Origin: Nitrospirillum viridazoti CBAmc
Lineage (GTDB): Bacteria > Pseudomonadota > Alphaproteobacteria > Azospirillales > Azospirillaceae
Assembly: GCF_000730165.1 (NCBI RefSeq)
Contig: NZ_CP022110.1
Coordinates: 1,619,501 to 1,683,500 of the forward strand
Direction of reading: 5' to 3'
DNA: 64,000 nucleotides
Both the position numbers and the translations under genes were made by a program. Below the pieces are notes generated by a model. That model worked only from the letters and a program-made list of their open reading frames with translations. It had not been told where the DNA came from and did no database searches. Below, piece after piece: positions 50,213 to 58,838 of this stretch (position 1 is the stretch's first letter; every line of letters starts with the position of its first letter).

Positions 50213-51478
50213 TCAATCCGCGACGATGCGGGCGCGCAGGTCGGCGTGGGTGAAGCGCAGCGCGTTCTCCGGCACCTCTGACCAGGGGCCGATGAAGTCA
50301 CCGGCCATGTAGTGGAAGCCGGCGCCATCGGCGTAAGAGGCCATCAGGCTGGTGTCCACGCCCTCCACGCCCGCGTGTACGCGCAGGCGCAAGGCCTCGT
50401 GGGAGAAGCGTGACAGTTCCGGCCCCCAGCGCTTGGGCGAGGCGCCGGGCGGCAGCAGCATGGTGACGATGTAGATGCCGGCCGCCGCCAGGGCCGGCAG
50501 ATCCTGGCAGCCGCTCTCCACCACGGCGATGACCACCCGGCTGAACTGTTTCAGGAACGCCACCATCTCCGTCGCCCGGCTGACCGGCACCCCTTGGGGG
50601 AAGCCCACGACATGAAAGGCCAGGAACGCCACCAGCTCCTTCGGAATGGCCTGCAAGGCCGCCAGATATTCGCGCCGCCGGGCTATGCCGGCCAGCGTCT
50701 CGAAATGCACCGGCACCGACAGGAAACAGCGGAACTGGTTGCGGTACAGTTCGCCATAGACCTCCATGGTCTGGCGCAGCACGTCCAGGTCCAGGCCCAG
50801 TATCTGCTGCATGTCCTGCGGGTCGGCGGCACAGTCGTAGCCCCAGAGCGGCAGGCGCCCCCGGCGGGGCCTCATGGCCCGGGCAAGGTAAATGGACAAC
50901 ACCTGCTTGCGCACGTCCCAGATGGGACGGTAGACGACCTCCAACGGCTCTTCCTGCGGGGCGGCATGAGCCCACCAGGGATTGGCCTTGTCGGCGCTGG
51001 TCTCCGCCGCGACCGCCGCGCCGGCCAGCGAGGCGGCGCCCGCCAGCATTTCATGCAGGCTGCTGCTCTGGAACAGCAACTCCCCATCCATCTCATGCAC
51101 GGCGGAATGGATGCGCACGGCGGCGGTGTCGACGTCGCCCAGCAACAGGCGTTGCAGCTGCTCCACCACCTTGGCGCAGACCAGGCCCGCCTCTGTCCGG
51201 CCCAGCTGGTGGAAGACGACGATATAGCCCTCCTCCCCATGGCGGAACCAGGCGTCCCTGGGGTTCAGCATCTGCCGCAACAGGCGCTCCACCAGCATGT
51301 GCACCCGGTCGGCCACGCGTGGCCACCGTGCGCCCAGGCGACTGCGCAGGCTGTCCAGTCCCACCATGTGCAGGCTGCCGGCGGCGGCCTGGGTCTGAGC
51401 CTGGAAAATGGCGCGCAGCTTGGGCGCCGCCTCGGTGAAGTGACCGCCCGCCGGTTCCCGCTGTGCCAACCCGTCCAT
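50213..51478 (-). CDS. degenerate GGDEF-EAL-like protein, copy 2 of a tandem pair
   Basis: A 421-residue cytoplasmic protein. The N-terminal half looks like a GGDEF domain whose signature is replaced by RHGEEGYIVVF. The C-terminal half looks like an EAL domain. YRPIWDVRKQVLSIYLARAM stands where EAL enzymes have QPIVD...YEALLR, so the catalytic Glu is lost. FLSVPVHFETL and FHVVGFPQGVPVSRATEMVA follow as in EAL. If this reading is right it cannot make or break cyclic-di-GMP and would act as a receptor or scaffold. It is closely similar over its whole length to the gene at 51595-52872, from which it is separated by 116 bases. ATG 51478 matches the paralogue start. No named family is claimed. Confidence 0.6.
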   Translation of the reverse strand: MDGLAQREPAGGHFTEAAPKLRAIFQAQTQAAAGSLHMVGLDSLRSRLGARWPRVADRVHMLVERLLRQMLNPRDAWFRHGEEGYIVVFHQLGRTEAGLVCAKVVEQLQRLLLGDVDTAAVRIHSAVHEMDGELLFQSSSLHEMLAGAASLAGAAVAAETSADKANPWWAHAAPQEEPLEVVYRPIWDVRKQVLSIYLARAMRPRRGRLPLWGYDCAADPQDMQQILGLDLDVLRQTMEVYGELYRNQFRCFLSVPVHFETLAGIARRREYLAALQAIPKELVAFLAFHVVGFPQGVPVSRATEMVAFLKQFSRVVIAVVESGCQDLPALAAAGIYIVTMLLPPGASPKRWGPELSRFSHEALRLRVHAGVEGVDTSLMASYADGAGFHYMAGDFIGPWSEVPENALRFTHADLRARIVAD

Positions 51479-51594
51479 GACCGACAATCCCAAAACTCCC
51501 CATCCCTAGGGCTTCAGATTGCCAGTAGGGTGGTTAAGAAAGGCTTGTCGCCGAAGCTCATCCTGCGCCCCTGCGACGGCGGGAATGAAGAGCG

Positions 51595-52872
51595 TCAGGC
51601 CCTCCGCCCTGCATCCATGCGGGCTCTGAGGTCGTTGCGGGTGAACCGCAGGGCGTTTTCCGGAACCTCGGACCAGGGACCGATAAAATCACCGGCCATG
51701 TAGTGAAAGCCGGCGTCATCGGCACAGGACGCCATGGCGGCGGTATCCACGCCCTTGATGCCGGCGCGCATGCGCAGGCGGGTGGCTTCGTGCGAGAAGC
51801 GCTTGAGATCGATCGCCCAATGCTTGGGCGAGGCGCCCGGCGGCAGCAGTATGATGGAAATGTAGACGCCCGCCGCGGCCAGGGCGGGCAAATCCTGAGA
51901 GCCGTTTTCCACTATGGCCGTGACCACCCGGCTGAACTGCTTCAGGAAGGCGACCATCTCGGCCGCGCGGCTGGCGGGGATCCCCTGCGGGAAACCCACG
52001 AGGTGGAAGGCCAGGAAGGCCCGCAGCTCCCGGGGAACGGCCTGGAGGGCGGACAGGTATTCCCGCCGCCGCCCCACGCTGGCCAGCGTCTCGAAATGGA
52101 CCGGCACCGACAGGAAGCAGCGGAACTGGTTCGCATACAATTCCCCGTACACTTCCATGGTCTGCCGCAGCACCTCCATATCCAGCGCCAGAATCTGCTG
52201 CATGTCCTGAGGGTCGGCGACGCAGTCATATCCCCATAAGGGCTGCCGCCCCCGGCGTGGTCGCATGATGCGCGCCATGTAGATCGACAGCACCTCCTTG
52301 CGCACGTCCCAGATGGGCCGGTAGACGACCTGCGCCGGCTGCTCCTGCAAGGCGGCATGGGTCCACCAGGCATTCGCCTTGCCGGTCTCCGCCACCGTCG
52401 CGGCCGTCGTGGACTCCACGGCCAGCGTGGCGGCGCCCGCCAGCATTTCGTTCAGGCTGTTGCTTTGGAACAGCAACTCGCGGCCCATCTGATGAACGGC
52501 GGAATGTACGCGCACGGCGGCCGTGTCGACATCGCCCAGCAACAGGCGCTGCAACTGCTCCACCACCTTGGCGCATACCAAGCCGGCCTCGCGCTTGCCC
52601 AGCTGGGCGAAGACGACGATGTAGCCCTCCTCCCCATGGCGGAACCAGGTATCCTTGGGCGTCAGCAGCTGCCCCAGCAGGCGTTCCGCCAACATGTGCA
52701 CACGGTCCGCCACCCGCGGCCAGCGGGTCCCCAGTCGCTCGCGCAGGCTGTCCAGCCCGACCATGTGCAGGCTGCCGGCACAGGCTTGGTTCTGCGCGCG
52801 GAAAATGGCGCGCAGCTTGGGCGCCGCCGCCAGGAACTGCTCGCTCGACTGTTCCAGCTCCAGCCCATCCAT
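51595..52872 (-). CDS. degenerate GGDEF-EAL-like protein, copy 1 of a tandem pair
   Basis: A 425-residue paralogue of the downstream gene, identical at most positions. Both share SLHMVGLDSLR, WFRHGEEGYIVVF, VVYRPIWDVRK, AGDFIGPWSEVPENALRFT and the intervening residues. The most variable part is the N-terminus and a linker near residue 170 (TLAVESTTAATVAETGKANA). The same degenerate GGDEF and EAL reading applies: the catalytic motifs are missing, while the YGYDC-like words and fold pattern remain. The ATG at 52872 follows CGGGGGATGG. Both genes are on the minus strand and probably co-transcribed from the AT-rich region near 52880-52920. Function unknown. Confidence 0.6.
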   Translation of the reverse strand: MDGLELEQSSEQFLAAAPKLRAIFRAQNQACAGSLHMVGLDSLRERLGTRWPRVADRVHMLAERLLGQLLTPKDTWFRHGEEGYIVVFAQLGKREAGLVCAKVVEQLQRLLLGDVDTAAVRVHSAVHQMGRELLFQSNSLNEMLAGAATLAVESTTAATVAETGKANAWWTHAALQEQPAQVVYRPIWDVRKEVLSIYMARIMRPRRGRQPLWGYDCVADPQDMQQILALDMEVLRQTMEVYGELYANQFRCFLSVPVHFETLASVGRRREYLSALQAVPRELRAFLAFHLVGFPQGIPASRAAEMVAFLKQFSRVVTAIVENGSQDLPALAAAGVYISIILLPPGASPKHWAIDLKRFSHEATRLRMRAGIKGVDTAAMASCADDAGFHYMAGDFIGPWSEVPENALRFTRNDLRARMDAGRRA

Positions 52873-52950
52873 TAACCATCCCCCGTTGAAAATATTTTTA
52901 TTTTATCACTGTAGGATGGTGCCGAAGCTGTTAAAAAACCCTTACCGCCG

Positions 52951-53388
52951 TCACCCCCGCCAGGCCACCAACACCGCGCCCAGGGCGATGAAGGCCACAC
53001 CCAGCCAGTTGGGCAGGCTGAGCCTTTCGCCCAGGAACAGCACGCCGAACAGCGCCACCAGCACCACGCTCATCTTGTCGATGGGGGCCACCCGCGCCGC
53101 CTCCCCCAGTTTCAGCGCCCGGAAATAGCACAACCACGAACCGCCGGTGGCGAGACCGGACAGCCCCAGGAACAGATAGCTGCGGGCCGACACGCTGCCC
53201 GGCGGCTGCCATTGCCCGGTGATGGGCAGCAGGGCCGCGATGACCAGCAGGATCACCGCCGTGCGTACCAGGGTGGCAAAGTCGGAGTTCACCCCTTCCA
53301 CCCCCACCTTGGCCAGGATGGCGGTCAGCGCCGCGAACAGGGCCGACAGCACGGCCCAGAATTGCCAGGTCAGTTGGGGGGAGTTCAT
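52951..53388 (-). CDS. single-domain EamA (DMT) family transporter
   Basis: A 145-residue inner-membrane protein with five predicted helices, equal to one EamA unit instead of the usual two. Family words are WQFWAVLSALFAALTAILAK at the start, the middle GSWLCYFRALKLGEAARVAP and the end LGERLSLPNWLGVAFIALGA. Single-unit members are thought to work as dimers in opposite orientation, exporting small metabolites. The substrate is unknown. The ATG at 53388 follows TTGGGGGGAG. It is divergent from a TfoX-domain gene. Confidence 0.88.
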   Translation of the reverse strand: MNSPQLTWQFWAVLSALFAALTAILAKVGVEGVNSDFATLVRTAVILLVIAALLPITGQWQPPGSVSARSYLFLGLSGLATGGSWLCYFRALKLGEAARVAPIDKMSVVLVALFGVLFLGERLSLPNWLGVAFIALGAVLVAWRG

Positions 53389-53489
53389 GACGGGCGCACC
53401 TTCGCCGGGGTGGGGGCCACCATCCTGCCAGCACCTGTCACGCCCGGGATGCTAAATTCCCCGTTACCAGCCTAACGACAGGGCCCCTT

Positions 53490-53837
53490 ATGGCGCACGA
53501 TCCCAAGAAACTTCAGACCATCATGGCGACGGCGGTGCCGGATCTGGAACTGACCTACAAGCCCATGTTCGGCGGCATCCTGGCCTATGCGGGGGGCAAG
53601 CCCGTCGCCTCGCTCTCCGACGTCGGGCTGGCGCTGAAGCTGGCGGGCGCTGACCAGACGGTGCTGCTGGCCTTGCCGGGCGCCAAGCCGTTGCAGTACG
53701 GACCGGACCAGCCGGTCAGCAAGACCTACGTCGTGGTGCCTGACGGCCTGCTGGCCGATGCACCGGCCTTGCGCGACTGGGTGCACAAGGCGGCGGCGCA
53801 GGCGGCCAAGGCACCGGCCCGGAAAAAGAGGGCCTGA
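53490..53837 (+). CDS. TfoX N-terminal domain protein
   Basis: A 115-residue protein consisting of only the TfoX N-terminal domain. The diagnostic segment is TYKPMFGGILAYAGGKPVAS, followed by FAL-like LALKLAGADQTVLLA and YVVVPDGLLADAPALRDWV. The C-terminal DNA-uptake regulator domain of full TfoX/Sxy is absent, so a role in competence should not be assumed. The end is Lys/Ala-rich (KAPARKKRA). The ATG at 53490 is used. It is convergent with a small exported protein gene, only 3 bases apart. Confidence 0.85.
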   Translation: MAHDPKKLQTIMATAVPDLELTYKPMFGGILAYAGGKPVASLSDVGLALKLAGADQTVLLALPGAKPLQYGPDQPVSKTYVVVPDGLLADAPALRDWVHKAAAQAAKAPARKKRA

Positions 53838-53840
53838 GGC

Positions 53841-54383
53841 CTACTTGCGCCGCTTCACGTCGCCCTCGGCCACCGTCATGTAGCCGGGGGCGCCGGGGGG
53901 CAGCATCTCGAACTTCACGTGCAGGGTGCCGGCGTCCAGCCTGGTATAGCCCAGGCGAAAGCCCGGTGTGGCGGGCGTGGCGTCGGCCAGGAAGGTCACG
54001 CTTTCCCCGGCCGTCACCTGGCCGCTGGTGTAGTGGATGGTGTGCTGGCCATCCAGATAATCGGCATGCAGGGTGCCGTCCTGCGGATAGATCAGCATGA
54101 TCTGGTCGAAGCCGGCACCCGGCACCGGCTTGCCATCCTTGCCCATCAGGTCGGTATGGTCCTGACGCAGCAGCCCGCCGCCGCCGGCCACGGCCTGGAT
54201 GGTGGAGGTGCCGCGCGCCGTGCCGCCGTCCGCCGTGTTGCCCCCACCGCTCCAATCCCCCAGCAGGAAGCCCAACGGCACCAGGGCGGGCGCCAAGGTG
54301 GGCGGGTTGTAGGCCGGCGGGTTTTGCTGCGCCCAGGCGGTGGTGGAGGCCAGCATCAGGGCGGCGGCCAGGAATAGGCGCAT
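53841..54383 (-). CDS. hypothetical exported protein
   Basis: A 180-residue protein with a clear signal peptide (MRLFLAAALMLASTTAWAQQ). The mature part begins with a Pro/Asn-rich segment, followed by VPLGFLLGDWSGGGNTADG, which looks like the start of a lipocalin-like or DUF1579-type beta-barrel that measures out as an export-associated small-ligand protein. Repeating strands such as LHADYLDGQHTIHYTSG support a beta-rich fold. No catalytic residues can be named. The ATG at 54383 follows CCGGAGGTC. Confidence 0.65.
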   Translation of the reverse strand: MRLFLAAALMLASTTAWAQQNPPAYNPPTLAPALVPLGFLLGDWSGGGNTADGGTARGTSTIQAVAGGGGLLRQDHTDLMGKDGKPVPGAGFDQIMLIYPQDGTLHADYLDGQHTIHYTSGQVTAGESVTFLADATPATPGFRLGYTRLDAGTLHVKFEMLPPGAPGYMTVAEGDVKRRK

Positions 54384-54634
54384 GGAGACCTCCGGACGGG
54401 GTGCTGCAACTTCACCATACCCCTGCAAAAAACGGAAACACTCTCCAACATCTGCGTGGTTGACGGCGGACCGCCCGCCTGCTGATAGTCGCCGAAATTC
54501 GACATGGCTGCCCGCGGCCGGCCTTGATCCTTAAAACAGTCCCTGGCCCGCGGCCCGGGGGCGGATGTAACGGCGTCCGCGTGCCACCCCTTACCCGCAA
54601 AGGCGGGGCGGACGGGCGCCATCAGGGAACACCC

Positions 54635-55474
54635 ATGTTCGATATCGCCAGCGTTGATTGCACCGAGTCCACGGCCCCGGCCGAGTTCGTGCGTTCCATG
54701 CACGAGACCGGCTTCGCCGTGCTGCGCAACCACCCCATCGATCCGGCGCTGATCGACCGCCTGTACAAGGAATGGGCGGCTTTCTTCGCGTCGGAGTCCA
54801 AGATGGACCACCTGTTCTCGCCCGAGACACAGGACGGCTATTTCCCCTTCCGCTCGGAAAACGCCAAGGACAGCCCCATCAAGGACCTGAAGGAATTCTA
54901 TCACGTCTATCCCAACCGGCCCCTGCCGGCGGGCGTGAAGGAAGCGACAGAGGCCATGTACGCGGCCCTGACCCAGCTGGGCGCCGACCTGCTGGGCTGG
55001 CTACAACAGCACACGCCGGACGCGGTGAAGGCCAAGTTCTCCGTCGCCCTGCCGGACATGATGGTGGGCAGCACGCAGAGCCTGTTCCGCGTGCTGCACT
55101 ACCCGCCCCTGGCGGACGGCTTCGAGCCGGGCGCCGTGCGCGCCGCGGCGCATGAGGACATCAACCTCATCACCCTGCTGGTCACGGGCAGCGAGCCCGG
55201 CCTGCAGGCCAAGGACACCGCCGGCAACTGGCACGACGTGCCCTGCGACGCCGGCATGATCGCCGTCAACGGCGGCGACATGCTGAAGGAGGCGTCCGGC
55301 GGCTACTTCCCGGCGACCACCCACCGCGTGGTGAACCCGCCGCCGGAGCACAACGTCTCGCGTTATTCCATGCCCATGTTCCTCCACCCCCGGCCGGACG
55401 TGCGCCTGAGCGACGCCTATACCGCCGGGGAGTACCTGGACCAACGGCTGCGCGAGATCGGCCTGAAGAAGTGA
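54635..55474 (+). CDS. 2OG-Fe(II) oxygenase, isopenicillin-N-synthase-like
   Basis: A 279-residue dioxygenase of the isopenicillin N synthase family. The N-terminal part contains HETGFAVLRNHPIDPALIDR. The iron ligands are visible: His and Asp in AAAHEDINLITLLVTG, and the distal His in PATTHRVVNPP. The Arg/Ser pair that binds 2-oxoglutarate is in VSRYSMPMFLHP. Such enzymes hydroxylate or oxidise small molecules in the cytoplasm; the substrate is unknown. The ATG at 54635 follows AGGGAAC and fits the family start. No pathway partners are near; the next gene, mazG, is a housekeeping enzyme. Confidence 0.9.
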   Translation: MFDIASVDCTESTAPAEFVRSMHETGFAVLRNHPIDPALIDRLYKEWAAFFASESKMDHLFSPETQDGYFPFRSENAKDSPIKDLKEFYHVYPNRPLPAGVKEATEAMYAALTQLGADLLGWLQQHTPDAVKAKFSVALPDMMVGSTQSLFRVLHYPPLADGFEPGAVRAAAHEDINLITLLVTGSEPGLQAKDTAGNWHDVPCDAGMIAVNGGDMLKEASGGYFPATTHRVVNPPPEHNVSRYSMPMFLHPRPDVRLSDAYTAGEYLDQRLREIGLKK

Positions 55475-55568
55475 TGTCGCATGCCGCCGGGCCGGTGGCC
55501 TCGGGCGCATGGTTCGGTGTAGGAAGGGGGGCCATCCGGCTCCCCTTTCGCCTTTCCGGGACCAGCCC

Positions 55569-56405
55569 ATGACCGACCGCCCGTCCGCGACCGCCCCCAT
55601 CGACCGCCTGTTGGCCATCATGGCCAAGCTGCGCGATCCCGACGGCGGCTGCCCCTGGGATCTGGAACAGGACTTCCCCACCATCGCCCCGCACACCATC
55701 GAGGAGGCGTATGAAGTGGCCGACGCCATCGAGCAGGGCGACATGGCGGCGTTGAAGGAGGAATTGGGCGACTTGCTGTTCCAGGTGGTGTTCTACGCCC
55801 AGATGGCCAGCGAGCGGGGCCTGTGGGATTTCAACGACATCACCACGGCGCTGAGCGAAAAGATGGTGCGCCGCCACCCGCATGTGTTCGGTGAGGAGGT
55901 CGGCGCCGTGGCCGACGCCACCGACCAGGTGAAGAACTGGGAAGCCCAGAAGGCGGGGGAGCGCGCGGCCAAGGCCGCCGCCAGCGGCGCCAAGGCCTCC
56001 GCCCTCGACGGCGTCATCAGCGGCCTGCCAGCCCTGACCCGGGCGGTGAAGCTGCAGAAGCGCGCCGCCCGCGTGGGCTTCGACTGGACCCAGGCCAAGG
56101 AGATCCTGGACAAGATCGAGGAGGAGATCGGCGAGCTGCGGGCGGAGATGGAGCACGCGGTGCCGGAGAAAACCCGCATGCAGGATGAGCTGGGCGACCT
56201 GGTATTCGCCTTGGCCAACTTGGCCCGCCATATCGACGTGGATCCCGAAACGGCCCTGCGCGGCACCAATGCCAAGTTCGAGCGGCGCTTCCGCCAGATC
56301 GAGGCCTGGCTGGCCGAAGGCGGCCGCGGGCCCGGCGACGCGACCTTGGAAGAGATGGAATCCCTGTGGCAGCAGGCCAAGGGCCTGGAACGCCAAAGCA
56401 AATAA
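55569..56405 (+). CDS. mazG: nucleoside triphosphate pyrophosphohydrolase
   Basis: A 278-residue MazG, the usual size for the two-domain form. Domain 1 has the start RLRDP-like KLRDPDGGCPWDLEQDF and the metal motif EEAYEVADAIE with EELGDLLFQVVF. Domain 2 repeats the pattern with EEIGELRAE and DELGDLVFALANLARH. It hydrolyses NTPs and dNTPs to monophosphates, clearing damaged nucleotides and modulating stress. The ATG at 55569 fits the family N-terminus. The SDR gene follows after 12 bases, so they are co-transcribed. Confidence 0.95.
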   Translation: MTDRPSATAPIDRLLAIMAKLRDPDGGCPWDLEQDFPTIAPHTIEEAYEVADAIEQGDMAALKEELGDLLFQVVFYAQMASERGLWDFNDITTALSEKMVRRHPHVFGEEVGAVADATDQVKNWEAQKAGERAAKAAASGAKASALDGVISGLPALTRAVKLQKRAARVGFDWTQAKEILDKIEEEIGELRAEMEHAVPEKTRMQDELGDLVFALANLARHIDVDPETALRGTNAKFERRFRQIEAWLAEGGRGPGDATLEEMESLWQQAKGLERQSK

Positions 56406-56417
56406 GGAGGCAGTCTG

Positions 56418-57197
56418 ATGAGTTACGCCCCGCCCCACATCCCCGGCATCGTCCTGATCTCCGGGGCCACCGGTGACTTCGGCACCGCCTTCGCCCGCCG
56501 CTTCGCGGCCCTGGGCAGCCGTCTCATCCTGACCGGCCGCAATACGGAGAAGCTGAAGGCCCTGGCCGACAGCTTGGACGTGCCCACCCACACCCTGGCC
56601 TTCGACGTGCGCGACCGCAAGGCCATGGAGGCGGCGGTGGCCAGCATTCCGGCGGACTTCGCCGCCATCGACCTGCTGATCAACAACGCCGGCCTGGCCC
56701 TGGGCATGGAACCCGCGCAGAAGGCCAACCTGGACGACTGGGAGATCATGGTCGACACCAACGACAAGGCGTTGGCGATCATGACCGGCCTGATCCTGCC
56801 GGGCATGGTGGAGCGAGGGGGCGGCCACATCATCAACCTCAGTTCCACCGCCGGCAGCTACCCCTACCCCGGCGGCCATGTCTATTGCGCCTCCAAGGCC
56901 TTCGTCACCCAGTTCAGCCTCAGCCTGCGGGCGGACCTGCTGGGCACCGGCGTGCGCGTCACCTCGGTGGAGCCGGGCATGGTGGAGACCAGCTTCAGCC
57001 TGGTGCGCTTCAAGGGCGACGCCGAGAAGGCCGCCAAGGTCTACGCTGGCACCACGCCGCTGACGGCGGAGGATGTGGCGGAGTCGGTGACCTGGGCCGC
57101 CACCCTGCCCCCGCACTTCAATGTCAACCGTGTGGAAATCATGCCTACGGTCCAAGCACCGGCCGGCTTGGCTGTCCACCGGTTTAAAAAGAATTGA
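56418..57197 (+). CDS. SDR family oxidoreductase (YdfG-like)
   Basis: A 259-residue classical SDR. Motifs are SGATGDFGTAFARRF for NADP, LLINNAGLALGMEPA, the catalytic Ser in INLSSTAGSYPYPG, and YCASK. The words TSVEPGMVETSFSLVRFKGD and PHFNVNRVEIMPTVQ are typical of YdfG, an NADP-dependent 3-hydroxy acid (serine/threonine-type) dehydrogenase. The ATG at 56418 follows a strong AAGGAGG. It is coupled to mazG by a 12-base gap. Confidence 0.9.
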   Translation: MSYAPPHIPGIVLISGATGDFGTAFARRFAALGSRLILTGRNTEKLKALADSLDVPTHTLAFDVRDRKAMEAAVASIPADFAAIDLLINNAGLALGMEPAQKANLDDWEIMVDTNDKALAIMTGLILPGMVERGGGHIINLSSTAGSYPYPGGHVYCASKAFVTQFSLSLRADLLGTGVRVTSVEPGMVETSFSLVRFKGDAEKAAKVYAGTTPLTAEDVAESVTWAATLPPHFNVNRVEIMPTVQAPAGLAVHRFKKN

Positions 57198-57332
57198 GGC
57201 GTTCGGCGTCCAACTAACCGCGCATCAGGCCCGCCTTGGCATCTCCGCGCCGGTTTGAGAGACTGACGTCACGGTCCCAAGCGCGGGCCGTCTTCATTCC
57301 GGGTATGTCCTTTCGGGGGCTGGGGGGGCCTG

Positions 57333-58133
57333 ATGGCCGAGTTGCCGTTCTTTTCCGTCATCGTGCCCACCCATAAGCGGGCCAGCCTGCTGCGCCGGAC
57401 GCTGGCGTCCATCAACGCCCAGCGCGAGGGCGTGGGCGGGGTGGAGATTCTGGTGGTCTCCGACGCCACCGACGGCGACACCGACGCCGTCTGCGCCGAG
57501 TTGCTGACCCCCGCCGACATGTACGTGCGCCGCAACGGAGCGCCTGGTCCCTCCGCCAGCCGTAACATGGGCCTGAGCCTGGCCAAGGGCAGTTATATCC
57601 TCTTCCTGGATGATGACGACGCCTGGTACGAGGGCTTCCTGGCCGCCCTGAAGGACCAGCCGGCGGTGCGCCAGGGCCTGCCCGTCTATTTCAACTGCGC
57701 CATAGTGAATGAGCGCCGGGGCGCGGACGCCGCCATCCTGTCGGAGGGGGGCGTCGATATGGCCGGCCGCCTGACCGATGAGATTTACCTGAAGAACCAG
57801 ATCCCGGTCTGCTGCTTCGCCTTCCCCCGCGCCCTGCTGGCCGGGCTGAAGTTCGACGTGCACATGCGGGCGTACGAGGATTGGGAATTCATGCTGGCGG
57901 TCTATGCCCGGCAGAAGGCCCAGCACGTGCCGGTCATCGGCGCCCGCATCTTCAAGGACAGCGGGGCGGAGTCGGAGCGGCGCGGCGTCAGCCAGCAGTC
58001 CCACGACTACAACGCCGTGTTCGACTATCTCTACGTCTACCGCCGCCATAAGGCCCCCGACGCCGAGCTGGGCCAACGGCGCGCCGCCTTGCTGAACAGC
58101 TTCAACATCCCCGTCACGCCCGAGATGGTGTGA
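57333..58133 (+). CDS. family 2 glycosyltransferase
   Basis: A 266-residue GT-A-fold glycosyltransferase. It starts with the GT2 pattern FFSVIVPTHKRASLLRRTL. The nucleotide-sugar metal-binding motif is in YILFLDDDDAWYEGFL and an acceptor-side motif is in AYEDWEFMLAVYAR. There are no membrane segments. It transfers a sugar from a nucleotide sugar to an unknown acceptor. The next gene, another glycosyltransferase, starts 3 bases after its stop. A probable start is the ATG at 57333 after GGGGGGCCTG. Confidence 0.9.
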   Translation: MAELPFFSVIVPTHKRASLLRRTLASINAQREGVGGVEILVVSDATDGDTDAVCAELLTPADMYVRRNGAPGPSASRNMGLSLAKGSYILFLDDDDAWYEGFLAALKDQPAVRQGLPVYFNCAIVNERRGADAAILSEGGVDMAGRLTDEIYLKNQIPVCCFAFPRALLAGLKFDVHMRAYEDWEFMLAVYARQKAQHVPVIGARIFKDSGAESERRGVSQQSHDYNAVFDYLYVYRRHKAPDAELGQRRAALLNSFNIPVTPEMV

Positions 58134-58136
58134 TCC

Positions 58137-58838
58137 GTGCCGCACGACCTGGACGCGTTGGAAAGCCGCACCCTGTTCTGCCTGTGGACGGGACATGAGG
58201 CGATGTCGGACGACCGCCTGCGGGCGCTGTGGACCATCTTCCGCACCACCGGCTGCGCCGTCGCCTTCCTGAACCGCGACACGCTGGGCGACTGGGTGAA
58301 GCCGGAGCATCCGCTGCATCCGGCCTGGCCCCACCTCAGCGCCACGCACAAGGCGGACTATCTGCGCTGCTACCTCATGCACCACTACGGTGGCGGCTAC
58401 ACCGACATCAAGACCACGTCGAAGGCCTGGGGCCCCTTCTTCGACCAGTTGGGCCAGTCGGACAAGCTGGCCCTGGGCTATCAGGAGCTGGCCAACGGCG
58501 TCGCCCCCCTGGAGGGCCCCCTGGGCGACGAGTTGCGGCGGTCCTATACCGACCTCATCGGCCTCTGCGCCTTCATCTTCCGCAAGGGCACGCCCCTCAC
58601 CGCCGCCTGGCTGGCGCGGACGGAGGCGCTGCTGGACCGGAAGCTGCCGGATCTGCGGCGCCATCCCGCCATCCACCCGCTGGACCGCCAGGGCATTCTG
58701 CTGCCGGACGGTACGCCATCGCCCTACCCGCTGAAATGGACGGAGCTGCTGGGCGACATCTTCCACCCCCTGGTCTATGAGTTCAGGGAGCAGATCCTGC
58801 AGGCGCCCCTCCAGCCCAGCTTTAGCCGTTACCGCTAG
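58137..58838 (+). CDS. GT32-like glycosyltransferase (sugar-binding region containing DXD motif family)
   Basis: A 233-residue protein of the mannosyltransferase OCH1/capsule-type family. The start ESRTLFCLWTGHEAMSDDRL and the core ATHKADYLRCYLMHHYGGGY are typical. The usual GGxYxDxD metal site reads YTDIKTTSKAW here, so the second Asp is replaced; this variant probably still binds the nucleotide sugar, but activity is uncertain. It begins with GTG at 58137, coupled to the GT2 gene. Its 3' end overlaps the convergent peptidase gene by 17 bases. Confidence 0.8.
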   Translation: MPHDLDALESRTLFCLWTGHEAMSDDRLRALWTIFRTTGCAVAFLNRDTLGDWVKPEHPLHPAWPHLSATHKADYLRCYLMHHYGGGYTDIKTTSKAWGPFFDQLGQSDKLALGYQELANGVAPLEGPLGDELRRSYTDLIGLCAFIFRKGTPLTAAWLARTEALLDRKLPDLRRHPAIHPLDRQGILLPDGTPSPYPLKWTELLGDIFHPLVYEFREQILQAPLQPSFSRYR

